Shown here: positions 17,373 to 25,571 of the stretch, piece after piece
Layout of the letters: each line of letters begins with the position of its first letter
Position numbering within the stretch: the first letter of the stretch is position 1
NCBI GenBank assembly: GCA_017621155.1
Contig: JAGATP010000020.1
Coordinates: 1-48,038, forward strand
DNA: 48,038 bases
Direction of reading: 5' to 3'
From: Clostridia bacterium
GTDB taxonomy: Bacteria; Bacillota; Clostridia; Christensenellales; Borkfalkiaceae
The notes under the pieces: generated by a model
What the model was told of the DNA's origin: nothing
What the model saw: the letters and a program-made list of their open reading frames with translations, nothing else
Databases searched by the model: none
Made by a program: the position numbers and the translations under genes

Positions 17373-18932
17373 ATGAAAATCGATTATAAAACATATTCCG
17401 AAAAAGTGAAAGGCTGTTATCTCGGCAAAAACATAGGCGGCACGCTGGGCGCGCCCTTTGAGTGCTTCCGCGGCGTGTACGATATCGACTTCTTTTTACA
17501 GGACGTCTCCTCGCCCGTTCCCAATGACGATGTGGATTTGCAGCTCGTATGGTTGTCTGCCATTGAACACGAAGGCAAGAACATCGATTCTCATATTCTT
17601 GCGCAATATTGGGAAAATTACGTTTCCGCCGTTATTTCGGAGTACGGAACGGGGAAGAATAATTATCAGATGGGGATCTGCCCACCCCTTTCGGGCTATA
17701 TGCGCAATGAAAACCGAGAGAGCAACGGGGCTTGGATTCGCACGGAAATCTGGGCGTGCCTGTGTGCGGGGAATCCCGCCTTGGCGGCAAACTACGCTTA
17801 TTACGACGCGTGCGTGGATCACAGCGGCGAGGGAATCTATGCGGCGATTTTCACGGCGACTGTTCAGGCTGCCGCCTTCTTCGAAAGCGACGTCGATAAG
17901 CTCATCGAAATCGGGCTTTCCTATCTTCCCGAGCGTTGCGGCGTTCGCAACGCGGTGGATGTTGTGCTTGACAGTTTTAAAAGCGGTGACGATTGGAAGA
18001 CTGCACGCAAAAAATTACTGATCGCCGAACCGTCGAGCTTCGGCGAAATCGGCGGCGAGTGGCAGGGCACGGCGCAGGTGCCCGCAAGCGCAAGGTGTCC
18101 CGTACAGCAGAGAGATGACGATATCCCCAAAGCGGTTCACGGCTACGACGCGCCCGCAAGCATCGGTATCGTATTGATCGGTTGGCTGTACGGGGGCGGC
18201 GATTTCGGAAAGTCGATCTGTATTGCTACAAACTGCGGCGAGGACACGGACTGCACGGCGGGAACGCTGGGCGCGATTTTGGGTATCATCGGCGGGGAAA
18301 GCGGTATTCCAGATAAGTGGAAAAAGGGCTGTTCGGAAAAAATCGCAATCTGCACGCTGCGCCCCGACCTTTTGTTAAACGTTCCCGAAACCGTTTCGGC
18401 GCTGTGCGAGAGGGTAATCAAGCAGTTTCCTGTGGTTTCTTCCGAACGGTGTAGTTTCAGCGAACATGGCTTTGAAATTACTTCGACTTGTTTGAAGTAC
18501 GACGAAAACGCATTTTATCCCTATCAACAGGAAAACTTCAAAGAGCTTCTGTCCGAAAGTCCTTCGACGGTACGCTTTCATTTCAGCGGTTTAACGGTAA
18601 AGGTGAATTACGGTGAAACTTTGGCGAAAATAGAAGAGGGGGCTGAAAAGCGTTTGACAATAACCCTTTGCAATAAGCTGTATCTTTCGCAGTATTTAAC
18701 CGTTCGTATTCTCGGTGTTCCCGAGGAGTGGAGCGTTGTGAACGGTACGGAACGCGCGGTGGGACTTGAACATTGGCACGGAAGCAAGGTCAATCATACC
18801 AATTCGTTTGATCTGAAGTTTACGCCGACGGCACTCAACCATTCTAAGTATCAGCTTACGCTTGAAATATCCGTAAACGGCAGGGGCGAACGGTATTTCG
18901 TGCCTGTAATGCTGATCAACGGTGCTTGTTAA
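17373..18932 (+). CDS. ADP-ribosylglycohydrolase-fold protein with C-terminal extension
   Basis: A 519-residue protein. The first 330 residues match the ADP-ribosyl-hydrolase (DraG/ARH) fold: start GCYLGKNIGGTLGAPFE, metal-binding NDDVDLQLVWL, and the paired metal motif GEDTDCTAGTLGAILG. About 190 extra C-terminal residues look beta-rich. Classical members remove ADP-ribose from proteins; longer relatives in glycan operons have no defined substrate and may act as glycosidases. Here it leads an operon with a PhnP-like metallohydrolase, a trehalase-like glycosidase and an SGNH esterase, so a role in degrading a modified sugar is a fair inference. No signal peptide is seen. Confidence 0.88.
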   Translation: MKIDYKTYSEKVKGCYLGKNIGGTLGAPFECFRGVYDIDFFLQDVSSPVPNDDVDLQLVWLSAIEHEGKNIDSHILAQYWENYVSAVISEYGTGKNNYQMGICPPLSGYMRNENRESNGAWIRTEIWACLCAGNPALAANYAYYDACVDHSGEGIYAAIFTATVQAAAFFESDVDKLIEIGLSYLPERCGVRNAVDVVLDSFKSGDDWKTARKKLLIAEPSSFGEIGGEWQGTAQVPASARCPVQQRDDDIPKAVHGYDAPASIGIVLIGWLYGGGDFGKSICIATNCGEDTDCTAGTLGAILGIIGGESGIPDKWKKGCSEKIAICTLRPDLLLNVPETVSALCERVIKQFPVVSSERCSFSEHGFEITSTCLKYDENAFYPYQQENFKELLSESPSTVRFHFSGLTVKVNYGETLAKIEEGAEKRLTITLCNKLYLSQYLTVRILGVPEEWSVVNGTERAVGLEHWHGSKVNHTNSFDLKFTPTALNHSKYQLTLEISVNGRGERYFVPVMLINGAC

Positions 18933-18941
18933 GAGGGTATT

Positions 18942-19141
18942 ATGTTGTTTTAAGACGGACAAAAAGGAGTGTTTATCGGCGATTCTGCGACGGATTCGGG
19001 CAGAAAACGCCCCGTCGGCGACGGACATGGTTTGTCATTGGTATCCCCGAAGTTTTAAACGAAACGGACGCCGAAGAGTTCGCAAGCGCGGGCAGGTGGT
19101 TTGCGCTTTCTTTGGACTTTATGAAAACGCTCGGCTTTTGA
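18942..19141 (+). pseudogene. Decayed SGNH-hydrolase start joined to an unknown gene end
   Basis: From ATG 18942 the frame reads MLF, TAA, then DGQKGVFIGDSATDSGRKRP, which is the block I signature (GDSxTDxGR) of an SGNH/GDSL esterase, but with an early stop and no continuation after about 25 more residues. From about 19040 a different frame (ETDAEEFASAGRWFALSLDF) looks like the C-terminus of another protein that I cannot identify, ending in TGA at 19139-19141. The stretch therefore holds two gene fragments and no working gene. An intact SGNH gene lies later in the same operon (21788). Confidence 0.55.
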
Positions 19142-19148
19142 GGAGTTT

Positions 19149-19712
19149 ATGGATTTTGATAAAATAGACAATGTTTTGTTTGGAGAGAATTATCAGAAGG
19201 TTGTAAAAAGCGACTATGCGATTGTTTGCGGAACCGCGCCCGAATATTCGTGGATACGCGCAAAAATCGCCGCTTCTTTTTATAATAAGGGCGGTGCAAA
19301 ACAAATAATCGTAAGCGGCGCCGCCGTGTCGGATAAAAGCGTTACGGAATGCTCCGTTTTGCAAAGCGAGCTTAGAAAGCTCGGCGTTCCTGCGGACGCA
19401 ATCGTAGAGGAGCCACGCGCTTACGACACTATACAGAATATGACCTGTTCGCTTACGGAAATCTGCAAGCGGACGGATATTATGGAAGTCAAAAGCATAA
19501 CTGTTATAACCGAACCTTTCCATATGAAGAGGGCGGTGTTGCTTGCAAAATTGCTGTTGCCGAAATTTATAAAAGTTTACGGGTACACGGAAGGTGTGCT
19601 TACGCAGCGCGAAGAGTGGAAAACGGACGAGCGGCTCAAAGCTTGCGTGGAGAACGAGGTGGAAATTTTAACGCAAATCAAGGAAAAAGGTTTTATCGAG
19701 GTTGCCCTATGA
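19149..19712 (+). CDS. YdcF-like protein (DUF218)
   Basis: A 187-residue protein of the DUF218 (YdcF/SanA/ElyC-type) fold. It shows the family landmarks IVCGTAPEYSWIRAKIAA, GGAKQIIVSGAA, a LRKLGVPADAIVEEPRAYDT segment and TEPFHMKRA near residue 120. Family members are linked to cell-envelope carbohydrate metabolism, though their chemistry is unsettled. No membrane segment precedes the domain, unlike SanA, so it is cytoplasmic. GAGGAG at 19140 serves the start, and its stop overlaps the next ATG (ATGA), so it is coupled to the metallohydrolase. Confidence 0.82.
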   Translation: MDFDKIDNVLFGENYQKVVKSDYAIVCGTAPEYSWIRAKIAASFYNKGGAKQIIVSGAAVSDKSVTECSVLQSELRKLGVPADAIVEEPRAYDTIQNMTCSLTEICKRTDIMEVKSITVITEPFHMKRAVLLAKLLLPKFIKVYGYTEGVLTQREEWKTDERLKACVENEVEILTQIKEKGFIEVAL

Positions 19713-20542
19713 AAATACAAATTCTCGGTTCGGGCGGAGGAGAAGGGTATCCCGCACTGTTCTGCGGTTGTAAGCACTGCAATGCGGCAAGAAAAGCGGG
19801 CGGCAAATCCTTACGCTCACTCTCTCAGACGCTTATCGACGGCAAACTTTTGATCGATTTGCCTGCCGATACGCTCTCGCATTTCAGACAAAACTCAATT
19901 AACTTTGGGGATATAGAAAACGTTCTTATTACTCACGTTCACGCTGACCATTATTGCCTCAATTTGTTCGAAACGCGCGGAACGGATTTTGCGCCCGTTA
20001 TGACGTATAAAAAACTGCACGTTTACGGCAATGCAGACGTTGAAAGACTGTTTAACGGGTATTATGAATTATTTCCTATCAGGGACGAAATCCGTAAAAA
20101 TATCGTATTTCATACCTTGGCGCCCTTTGAAAGCGTGAAGATAGGCGGGTACAAGGTTACGCCTCTTAAAGCCAACCACGCGCCCGAACAGGTCGCGCTA
20201 AATTACATAATGGACGACGGGAAAGTCGCGCTCTTGTATCTTTTGGACAGCGGCTATCCGACGGATGAAACGCTCTCGTATATTAAAAGCTATCCGCGCA
20301 GATATTCCTGCGTGATTATGGACGGGACTATGGGCGTGAACTATTACGTTCATCATATGAACTTTTCCGAGGATATTAAGTTTAAAGAAGAACTTTGCGG
20401 CGCGGGCGTCTGTGCAGACAATGCAAAGTTCGTCATTGCGCATATCACGCACAACCACTGCGGTCTGCACGAAGAGATCGAAGCGTATTTCAAAGACTGC
20501 GGTATCATACCCGCATACGACGGGATGCGTTTGGAAATTTAA
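19709..20542 (+). CDS. Metallo-beta-lactamase-fold hydrolase, PhnP-like
   Basis: A 277-residue metallohydrolase. The binuclear metal motif is THVHADHY (H76, H78, D80, H81). Near the N-terminus CGCKHC (residues 19-24) matches the structural zinc cysteines of PhnP, a phosphodiesterase that opens ribosyl cyclic phosphates, and also occurs in PqqB-like proteins. LDSGYPTD and IAHITHNH supply further ligands. Operon context (ADP-ribosylhydrolase fold, glycosidase, esterase) suggests a phosphodiester or lactone-like sugar derivative as substrate; this is an inference. The start at 19709 overlaps the previous stop. Confidence 0.85.
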   Translation: MKIQILGSGGGEGYPALFCGCKHCNAARKAGGKSLRSLSQTLIDGKLLIDLPADTLSHFRQNSINFGDIENVLITHVHADHYCLNLFETRGTDFAPVMTYKKLHVYGNADVERLFNGYYELFPIRDEIRKNIVFHTLAPFESVKIGGYKVTPLKANHAPEQVALNYIMDDGKVALLYLLDSGYPTDETLSYIKSYPRRYSCVIMDGTMGVNYYVHHMNFSEDIKFKEELCGAGVCADNAKFVIAHITHNHCGLHEEIEAYFKDCGIIPAYDGMRLEI

Positions 20543-20549
20543 GGCAATT

Positions 20550-21791
20550 ATGGAAAAGATCAAAATCGAAACATACATACTTTCACATTTAAAAGGCATT
20601 TTAAAACCGCCGACCAAAAATCTGAAGCATCCGTTTATCGTACCGGGGACGGGTTATTTGACCGAGCTTTGGAGCTGGGACGCCTATTGGGAGGCGTTGT
20701 CCATTAAGAGGGCTTTCGAATTATTCGGAGAGGAAACAATGAACCGCGCTGGAATATCCAAGCAAACCGCCGTCGAACACATTCGCGGTTGCGTTCTCGA
20801 TTTTCTCGACGCGCAGGAAGAGGACGGATTTATCCCTATCATGGTTTCGGTGGGCGGGCTGTTTGAAGGGTTTTTCCACAGCGAACACGAAAAGGGAACG
20901 CCGCTCAATCAGTGCTTGCCTTTTTTGTGTCAGTTTGCCCTGCTTGCGGGGGAGTTTTCGGGAAGATTTGATTTCGATACCGAAAAACTTATAAAGTATA
21001 TGCAGTATTTCGAAACAAGGCAGTACGACGAAAAGTCGGGACTCTATTTTTGGCAGGACGATATCATGATCGGGATCGACAACAATCCAACGGTGTTCTA
21101 CCGTCCGAAGAGAAGCGGCGCTGATCTGTTTTTGAATAGTTTTATTTACCTTGAATATACCGCGCTTGCCGAACTGCTTGAAAAATCATACGACAGTCGC
21201 GCCGCGGATGCAAGGCAAAAAGCGGAAAAACTCAGATCCGCGATCAATGCGGAAATGTGGGATGAGCGCGACGGCATTTACTATTCACAGGATATCGGTT
21301 TTTATCAGACGAAATGCGTCGTCAAGGGCGTCGCGCTACATTCGGGGCTTGCACCGCACTGGAAGACGATGCCGCTGAAAATTCGCTTCTGGGCTTGTTT
21401 TCTGCCGATGTATGCGGGAATTTGTGACGAAGTGCGTGCCGAAAGAATGTGCAGACACCTGCGCGAAAATGACGACTTGTTCGCAAAATACGGGATAAGA
21501 ACGCTTGCGAAAAACGAAAAAATGTACAGCCTTGTAAAGAGCCCGGGCAATCCCTCCAATTGGCTGGGCGCAATCTGGACGATTGCGAACTACTGCGTAT
21601 ACAAGGGACTTGACCGGTACGGAAAGCGCGAGCTTGCCGAAAAGCTGAGAGAGGCAACGCTCGACCTGCTTGATAAAAATTTGAAGGAATATGGAGATTT
21701 TTTCGAAAGTTATCACCCCGATACGGGAGAGCCGTTTATGCACGCGGGTTTTTTAAGCCACAATCTGCCCGCAATCGATTTATTAAAATGA
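20550..21791 (+). CDS. Trehalase-like / MGH1-type (alpha/alpha)6 glycosidase
   Basis: A 413-residue protein with an (alpha/alpha)6-barrel glycosidase look. LTELWSWDAYWEALS near residue 40 carries the conserved WDxxW-like substrate pocket of trehalase, glucosidase and mannosylglycerate-hydrolase families, and NPSNWLGAIWTIANY and HPDTGEPFMHAGFLSHN near the C-terminus supply the other conserved segments. No signal peptide, so it acts on imported oligosaccharides. It starts 8 bases after the metallohydrolase stop, and its own stop overlaps the SGNH gene start (ATGA). The exact GH family needs profile searching. Confidence 0.82.
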   Translation: MEKIKIETYILSHLKGILKPPTKNLKHPFIVPGTGYLTELWSWDAYWEALSIKRAFELFGEETMNRAGISKQTAVEHIRGCVLDFLDAQEEDGFIPIMVSVGGLFEGFFHSEHEKGTPLNQCLPFLCQFALLAGEFSGRFDFDTEKLIKYMQYFETRQYDEKSGLYFWQDDIMIGIDNNPTVFYRPKRSGADLFLNSFIYLEYTALAELLEKSYDSRAADARQKAEKLRSAINAEMWDERDGIYYSQDIGFYQTKCVVKGVALHSGLAPHWKTMPLKIRFWACFLPMYAGICDEVRAERMCRHLRENDDLFAKYGIRTLAKNEKMYSLVKSPGNPSNWLGAIWTIANYCVYKGLDRYGKRELAEKLREATLDLLDKNLKEYGDFFESYHPDTGEPFMHAGFLSHNLPAIDLLK

Positions 21792-22471
21792 AGATTTCAG
21801 AAGATTTCGTCAAAAACGACGTTCCCGCAGAGGGACAAATGAAAGACACGGATTGCGTTTCCTTTCATACGGTGGAAAACGCAGCGATCAAAGTCCTGTT
21901 TTTGGGGAATTCCATTACCCGCCACGGAAAAGCCGAAGCGCTCGGTTGGTACGGTGATTGGGGGATGGCGGCTTCCTGCGAAGAAAACGACTACGTTCAT
22001 AGGCTCGTCTCTTACCTGGAGCATGATGGGAAAAGGGTTTCCTATTGCGTGGCGAATTTGAGCGAGTGGGAGCGCAGCCGCGATTCTTCTTTGTTGAAAA
22101 GTCGCTATGCGGCAGCGCGGGCATTTCAGGCAAACGTCGTCATCGTGCGCTTGGGCGAGAATGCGCAGCTTGCGGAAAATTTGCATACCTTTATGCCTTG
22201 TTACGTCAATATGGTCGAGTTCTTTTCCGATCATGGCGCGCGTGTGGTATTGACTGACCTCTTTTGGGAATACGAACCCTTTGATCGGTTTGTGAAAGAG
22301 CTAGCTGCGAAAAAAGGCTATGCGTTTGTTCCGCTGCACGATCTCGGCGATCGCGACGAAATGAAGGCAAAGGGTCGCTTTGCGCACGCGGGCGTCGCCG
22401 CGCACCCCGGAGATCAGGGGATGGCGGAAATCGCAAAGAGGATTGCTTTTGCAATAAAATCGATAAAATGA
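21788..22471 (+). CDS. SGNH/GDSL-type hydrolase
   Basis: A 227-residue esterase-fold protein: block I LFLGNSITRHG near residue 40 with the nucleophile Ser, block III VRLGENAQ (GxxN-like), and the C-terminal block V HPGDQGM with the catalytic His. No secretion signal is present. In glycan operons such enzymes usually remove acetyl groups from sugars. It is translationally coupled to the glycosidase before it, consistent with deacetylation and hydrolysis of the same oligosaccharide. Confidence 0.85.
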   Translation: MKISEDFVKNDVPAEGQMKDTDCVSFHTVENAAIKVLFLGNSITRHGKAEALGWYGDWGMAASCEENDYVHRLVSYLEHDGKRVSYCVANLSEWERSRDSSLLKSRYAAARAFQANVVIVRLGENAQLAENLHTFMPCYVNMVEFFSDHGARVVLTDLFWEYEPFDRFVKELAAKKGYAFVPLHDLGDRDEMKAKGRFAHAGVAAHPGDQGMAEIAKRIAFAIKSIK

Positions 22472-22488
22472 TCCGAGAGTAGAAAAAT

Positions 22489-23082
22489 ATGGCGGAGTGG
22501 TTTTTGAATGAGCTAGAATCTTTAATCGGCGTGTTGGTTGCTGTCGTATTGGGCTTTGCCATCGGATTCGAACGCAAGCTCCGCTTCAAAGAGGCGGGGA
22601 TTCGGACGCATACGATCGTGTGCGTCGGATCGGCGTTGATCATGGTGGTCAGCAAGTATGCGTTTACCGGAATGGACGCCGACGTCTCCCGCGTAGCGGC
22701 GCAGATTGTTTCGGGAATCGGCTTTCTCGGTGCGGGCATCATTATGCTTCGCGGGCAGAAGATGCACGGCCTAACGACTGCCGCGGGCATATGGGCGACT
22801 GCGGGCGTCGGCATGGCGGCAGGTGCGGGGCTTTACATCGTTGCAACGGGTGCGGCGCTCATTCTCATCGCCGTTCAATGTATCTGTCATATTGATTGCC
22901 GCCTTTTCCGCACAAAGCGCTATTATCAGGTGAAAATCGTCTTCCGCAATGTTGGGGATGAGAGCGCACGGGTCAAAGAGCTCTTTCAGACGGAGCATTT
23001 CAACAGCCTTTCCATTCAGCGCGAAGGGGAAAATACCGTCTATCACGCGGTGCTGAACACCGATAAAGAGTACTCTTCGTAG
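22489..23082 (+). CDS. MgtC/SapB-family membrane protein, ended early by TAG
   Basis: An integral membrane protein with four or five hydrophobic segments. MgtC features are the GFAIGFERKLRFKEAGIRTH segment near residue 20, SGIGFLGAGIIM and GLTTAAGIWATAGVGMAAG, followed by a soluble C-terminal domain. MgtC proteins affect magnesium homeostasis and membrane energetics. The frame stops at TAG 23080-23082 (codon 198), but the same frame continues with family-like sequence (TLNKIMAENPFIISVERF) to TAA at 23146-23148. About 21 residues are therefore lost unless there is readthrough or a base error; the membrane part is unaffected. Confidence 0.85.
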   Translation: MAEWFLNELESLIGVLVAVVLGFAIGFERKLRFKEAGIRTHTIVCVGSALIMVVSKYAFTGMDADVSRVAAQIVSGIGFLGAGIIMLRGQKMHGLTTAAGIWATAGVGMAAGAGLYIVATGAALILIAVQCICHIDCRLFRTKRYYQVKIVFRNVGDESARVKELFQTEHFNSLSIQREGENTVYHAVLNTDKEYSS

Positions 23083-23179
23083 ACGCTCAACAAAATCATG
23101 GCGGAGAACCCGTTTATTATTTCCGTAGAGCGCTTCGATGAAGAGTAAAAAATAAGACCGCAAATGCGGCAGTTCCTTC

Positions 23180-23216
23180 CGTCTTTCGGCGAGCCTTGCC
23201 GAAGGGCGTTTTTTTT
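23180..23216 (+). terminator. Intrinsic terminator after the MgtC gene
   Basis: CGTCTTTCGGC (23180-23190) pairs along its length (two G-T pairs) with GCCGAAGGGCG (23198-23208), followed by eight T. Confidence 0.9.
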
Positions 23217-23263
23217 CGGAACGGGTCTTTGGAAATAAGGTGCATACAAAGGGTGCAAAACGC

Positions 23264-23292
23264 TTGACATTACACGGGAAAGCGTCTATAAT
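23264..23292 (+). promoter_or_regulatory. Promoter of the TetR-exporter operon
   Basis: TTGACA (23264-23269), 17 bases and TATAAT (23287-23292), fully consensus. Just downstream GTAAC is repeated, and GTTGCGTAAC (about 23304-23313) is a near-palindrome in the transcribed region, a plausible TetR operator. Confidence 0.85.
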
Positions 23293-23340
23293 AAGTAACA
23301 GATGTTGCGTAACGATTGTCTCTTATAGGAGGAAAAAGGC

Positions 23341-23907
23341 ATGCCGCCGAAATTTAAATTTACGAGGGAGGAGATCGTGCAATCCGCCTTGGATTTAACG
23401 AGAGAGAAGGGGATTGCCGCTGTGACCGCAAGGGGACTTGCCGAAAAGCTGGGCTGTTCGGTCAAGCCGATCTTCGGGCTCTTTCAGAACATGGAAGAGG
23501 TGCATCGGGAAATCATCGCTTCCGCGAACAGGCTCTTCCTTTGTCGCATGGAGGAAACCATGGCAAGCGGCGCTTATCCGCCGTATAAGGCGAGCGGCAT
23601 GGCGTATATTCTCTTTGCCATCGAGGAGAGGGAGCTCTTTCGCCTGCTCTTCATGCGCGACCGTTCTCATGAAAGAATCCCCGAGGGATTCGATGAAATT
23701 AAGCCGGTCATCGAGCTCGTACAGGCGAATACGGGCTTGAGCGAAGAGGAGGCAAACTTATTTCACCTCGAAATGTGGGTTTACGTGCACGGAATTGCCA
23801 CCATGCTGGCAACTTCCTATTTGAATTGGGACAAAAAGCTCATCGAAAAGACGCTCACGGACGCATACGAGGGACTGAAATTTCGCTTTACGGGAGGGAA
23901 ACAATGA
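23341..23907 (+). CDS. TetR/AcrR-family regulator
   Basis: A 188-residue regulator. The N-terminal HTH (FTREEIVQSALDLTREKG through LAEKLGCSVKPIFGLF) is canonical, and the C-terminal ligand domain is alpha-helical. It heads an operon with an ABC-2 exporter whose ATPase gene overlaps its stop (ATGA), so it most likely represses the exporter and itself until a toxic ligand binds. AGGAGG before ATG 23341 fixes the start. Confidence 0.92.
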   Translation: MPPKFKFTREEIVQSALDLTREKGIAAVTARGLAEKLGCSVKPIFGLFQNMEEVHREIIASANRLFLCRMEETMASGAYPPYKASGMAYILFAIEERELFRLLFMRDRSHERIPEGFDEIKPVIELVQANTGLSEEEANLFHLEMWVYVHGIATMLATSYLNWDKKLIEKTLTDAYEGLKFRFTGGKQ

Positions 23908-24629
23908 AGGAAGCCATTCGGATTACGGGACTGACCAAACGGTATCGGGACGTTGTTGCCGTCGATCGGTTGGAATTAAGCATCGGAGAAGGGGAGCTCT
24001 TTTCCCTGCTCGGCGTGAACGGCGCGGGAAAGACGACGACGATTAAAATGCTCTCCTGCCTGACCGAGCCGACGGAGGGCGACGCCGTTTTGGACGGACA
24101 CAGCATCGTCACGGACGCCATCGGGGTCAAGCGGATCATCGGGGTGTCTCCGCAGGAGACGGCGGTTGCTCCCAATCTGAGCGTGCGGGAAAATTTGGAG
24201 CTCATCTGCGGATTTTACGGTTTTGGGAAAGAAAAGCGGAAAGCCAAGACGCAGGAGCTGATTGAGGAATTTTCCCTGCAAGAAGTGCTCGACAAAAGGG
24301 CGAGCAAGCTTTCGGGCGGGTATCAGCGGAGGCTGAGCATCGCTATTGCGCTCATCGGCGAGCCGAAAATCTTGTTTTTGGACGAACCGACCTTGGGGCT
24401 CGACGTCATTGCGCGGAGCGAGCTTTGGGATGTAGTGCGGTCTCTGAAGGGAAAGACGACCATCATCCTCACGACGCATTATATGGAAGAGGCGGAGGCA
24501 CTTTCCGATCGGATCGGCATCATGAAGGGAGGAAGACTGCTTGCACTCGGCACAGCCCGATCGCTCAAGGAACAGGCGGGCAAAGAGCGCTTTGAGGACG
24601 CCTTTGTGGCGATCGTAAAGGAGGGATGA
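23904..24629 (+). CDS. ABC exporter ATP-binding protein
   Basis: A 241-residue ATPase with Walker A GVNGAGKTT (about 38-46), signature LSGGYQRR, Walker B ILFLDEPTLGLD and H-loop TTHYMEEAE: the CcmA/DrrA-type subunit of drug or lipid ABC-2 exporters. It overlaps the TetR stop and is followed within a few bases by its permease. The substrate is unknown; control by TetR points to efflux of a harmful compound. Confidence 0.92.
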   Translation: MKEAIRITGLTKRYRDVVAVDRLELSIGEGELFSLLGVNGAGKTTTIKMLSCLTEPTEGDAVLDGHSIVTDAIGVKRIIGVSPQETAVAPNLSVRENLELICGFYGFGKEKRKAKTQELIEEFSLQEVLDKRASKLSGGYQRRLSIAIALIGEPKILFLDEPTLGLDVIARSELWDVVRSLKGKTTIILTTHYMEEAEALSDRIGIMKGGRLLALGTARSLKEQAGKERFEDAFVAIVKEG

Positions 24630-24631
24630 CG

Positions 24632-25363
24632 ATGAAATTACTTGCTTTTTCGTGGCGCAACGCAAAGGAAATTCTGCGTGACCCGCTCAATCTCGCGTTT
24701 GGTTTGGGATTTCCCCTCATCGTACTCTTGCTTCTCAGCGCCATTCAGGCGAACATTCCCGTCAGCCTGTTCGAGATCGACCGCCTTACGCCCGGGATTA
24801 CGATCTTCGGACTTTCCTTCATGACGCTGTTTTCGGCAACATTGATTGCAAAGGACAGAGAAAGCGCCTTCCTGCAAAGGCTTTATACCATGCCCCTTCG
24901 GGCGACCGACTTCATTTTCGGCTATCTTTTGCCCATTCTTCCCATCGCCGTCGCGCAGAGCGTCGTCTGTTATCTCGTTGCGCTGCTGCTCGGCTTGTCG
25001 CTTACGGTTACGATTTTGTATGCGGTCTTGTTCATCGTTCCCATCTCCCTCTTTTTCATCGGCTTGGGGCTTCTGTTCGGCAGTTTTCTTCAGGTAAAGC
25101 AGGTGGGCGGAATTTGCGGTGCGCTCATCACGAATCTGACGGCTTGGCTTTCGGGTACCTGGTTTGATCTGGAGCTTGTCGGAGGGGTGTTTAAGAAGAT
25201 CGCCGATCTCCTTCCCTTCGTCCACGCCGTGGAGCTGGAACGCGCAGTCCTTGCGGGAAATTGGGCCGCTCTCGTGCCTCATATCTATTGGGTGGTCGGC
25301 TATGCCGCCGTTTCCGTCTTGGTCGCAGTATTGCTCTTCTTGAGGCAGATGAAGCGGCAATAA
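24632..25363 (+). CDS. ABC-2-type exporter permease
   Basis: A 243-residue membrane protein with about six hydrophobic segments (for example LAFGLGFPLIVLLLL and AVLFIVPISLFFIGLGLL) and the ABC-2 layout of a large loop (IAKDRESAFLQRLYTMPLRA) after the second segment. It pairs with the ATPase just upstream. An ATG at 24626 overlaps the previous stop, but GGAGG is better placed for ATG 24632. Confidence 0.9.
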   Translation: MKLLAFSWRNAKEILRDPLNLAFGLGFPLIVLLLLSAIQANIPVSLFEIDRLTPGITIFGLSFMTLFSATLIAKDRESAFLQRLYTMPLRATDFIFGYLLPILPIAVAQSVVCYLVALLLGLSLTVTILYAVLFIVPISLFFIGLGLLFGSFLQVKQVGGICGALITNLTAWLSGTWFDLELVGGVFKKIADLLPFVHAVELERAVLAGNWAALVPHIYWVVGYAAVSVLVAVLLFLRQMKRQ

Positions 25364-25535
25364 TCAAAGTTTGAAAAACATACATCGCGCAAGAGGGTAT
25401 TGTGCTTGCATTTTGTCTCGGTCACGTACGGAAAAGTACGATCCCGTCGTCAAATCCTCGCCCTCCTTGTCTTGCGCGCGTCTGTTTTCCAAACGGTTTT
25501 ACGATAGAAAATCATGATGATAAGAATAGAAAAAC

Positions 25536-25571
25536 ATCGGACGTCCCGAAACGGAATGTCCGATATTTTTT
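25536..25571. terminator. Bidirectional terminator between convergent genes
   Basis: ATCGGAC (25536-25542) pairs with GTCCGAT (25558-25564), with a T run on the right and an A run on the left. It ends both the exporter operon and the leftwards metallophosphoesterase gene. The rest of 25364-25569 shows no gene. Confidence 0.85.

Noticed and set aside
10418..23082. Genome-wide reassignment of TAG as a sense codon
   Set aside because: The LytTR regulator (3951-3953), the GH3 at 11316 and the ABC-F leader peptide all end sensibly at TAG, and no suppressor tRNA is visible in the window.
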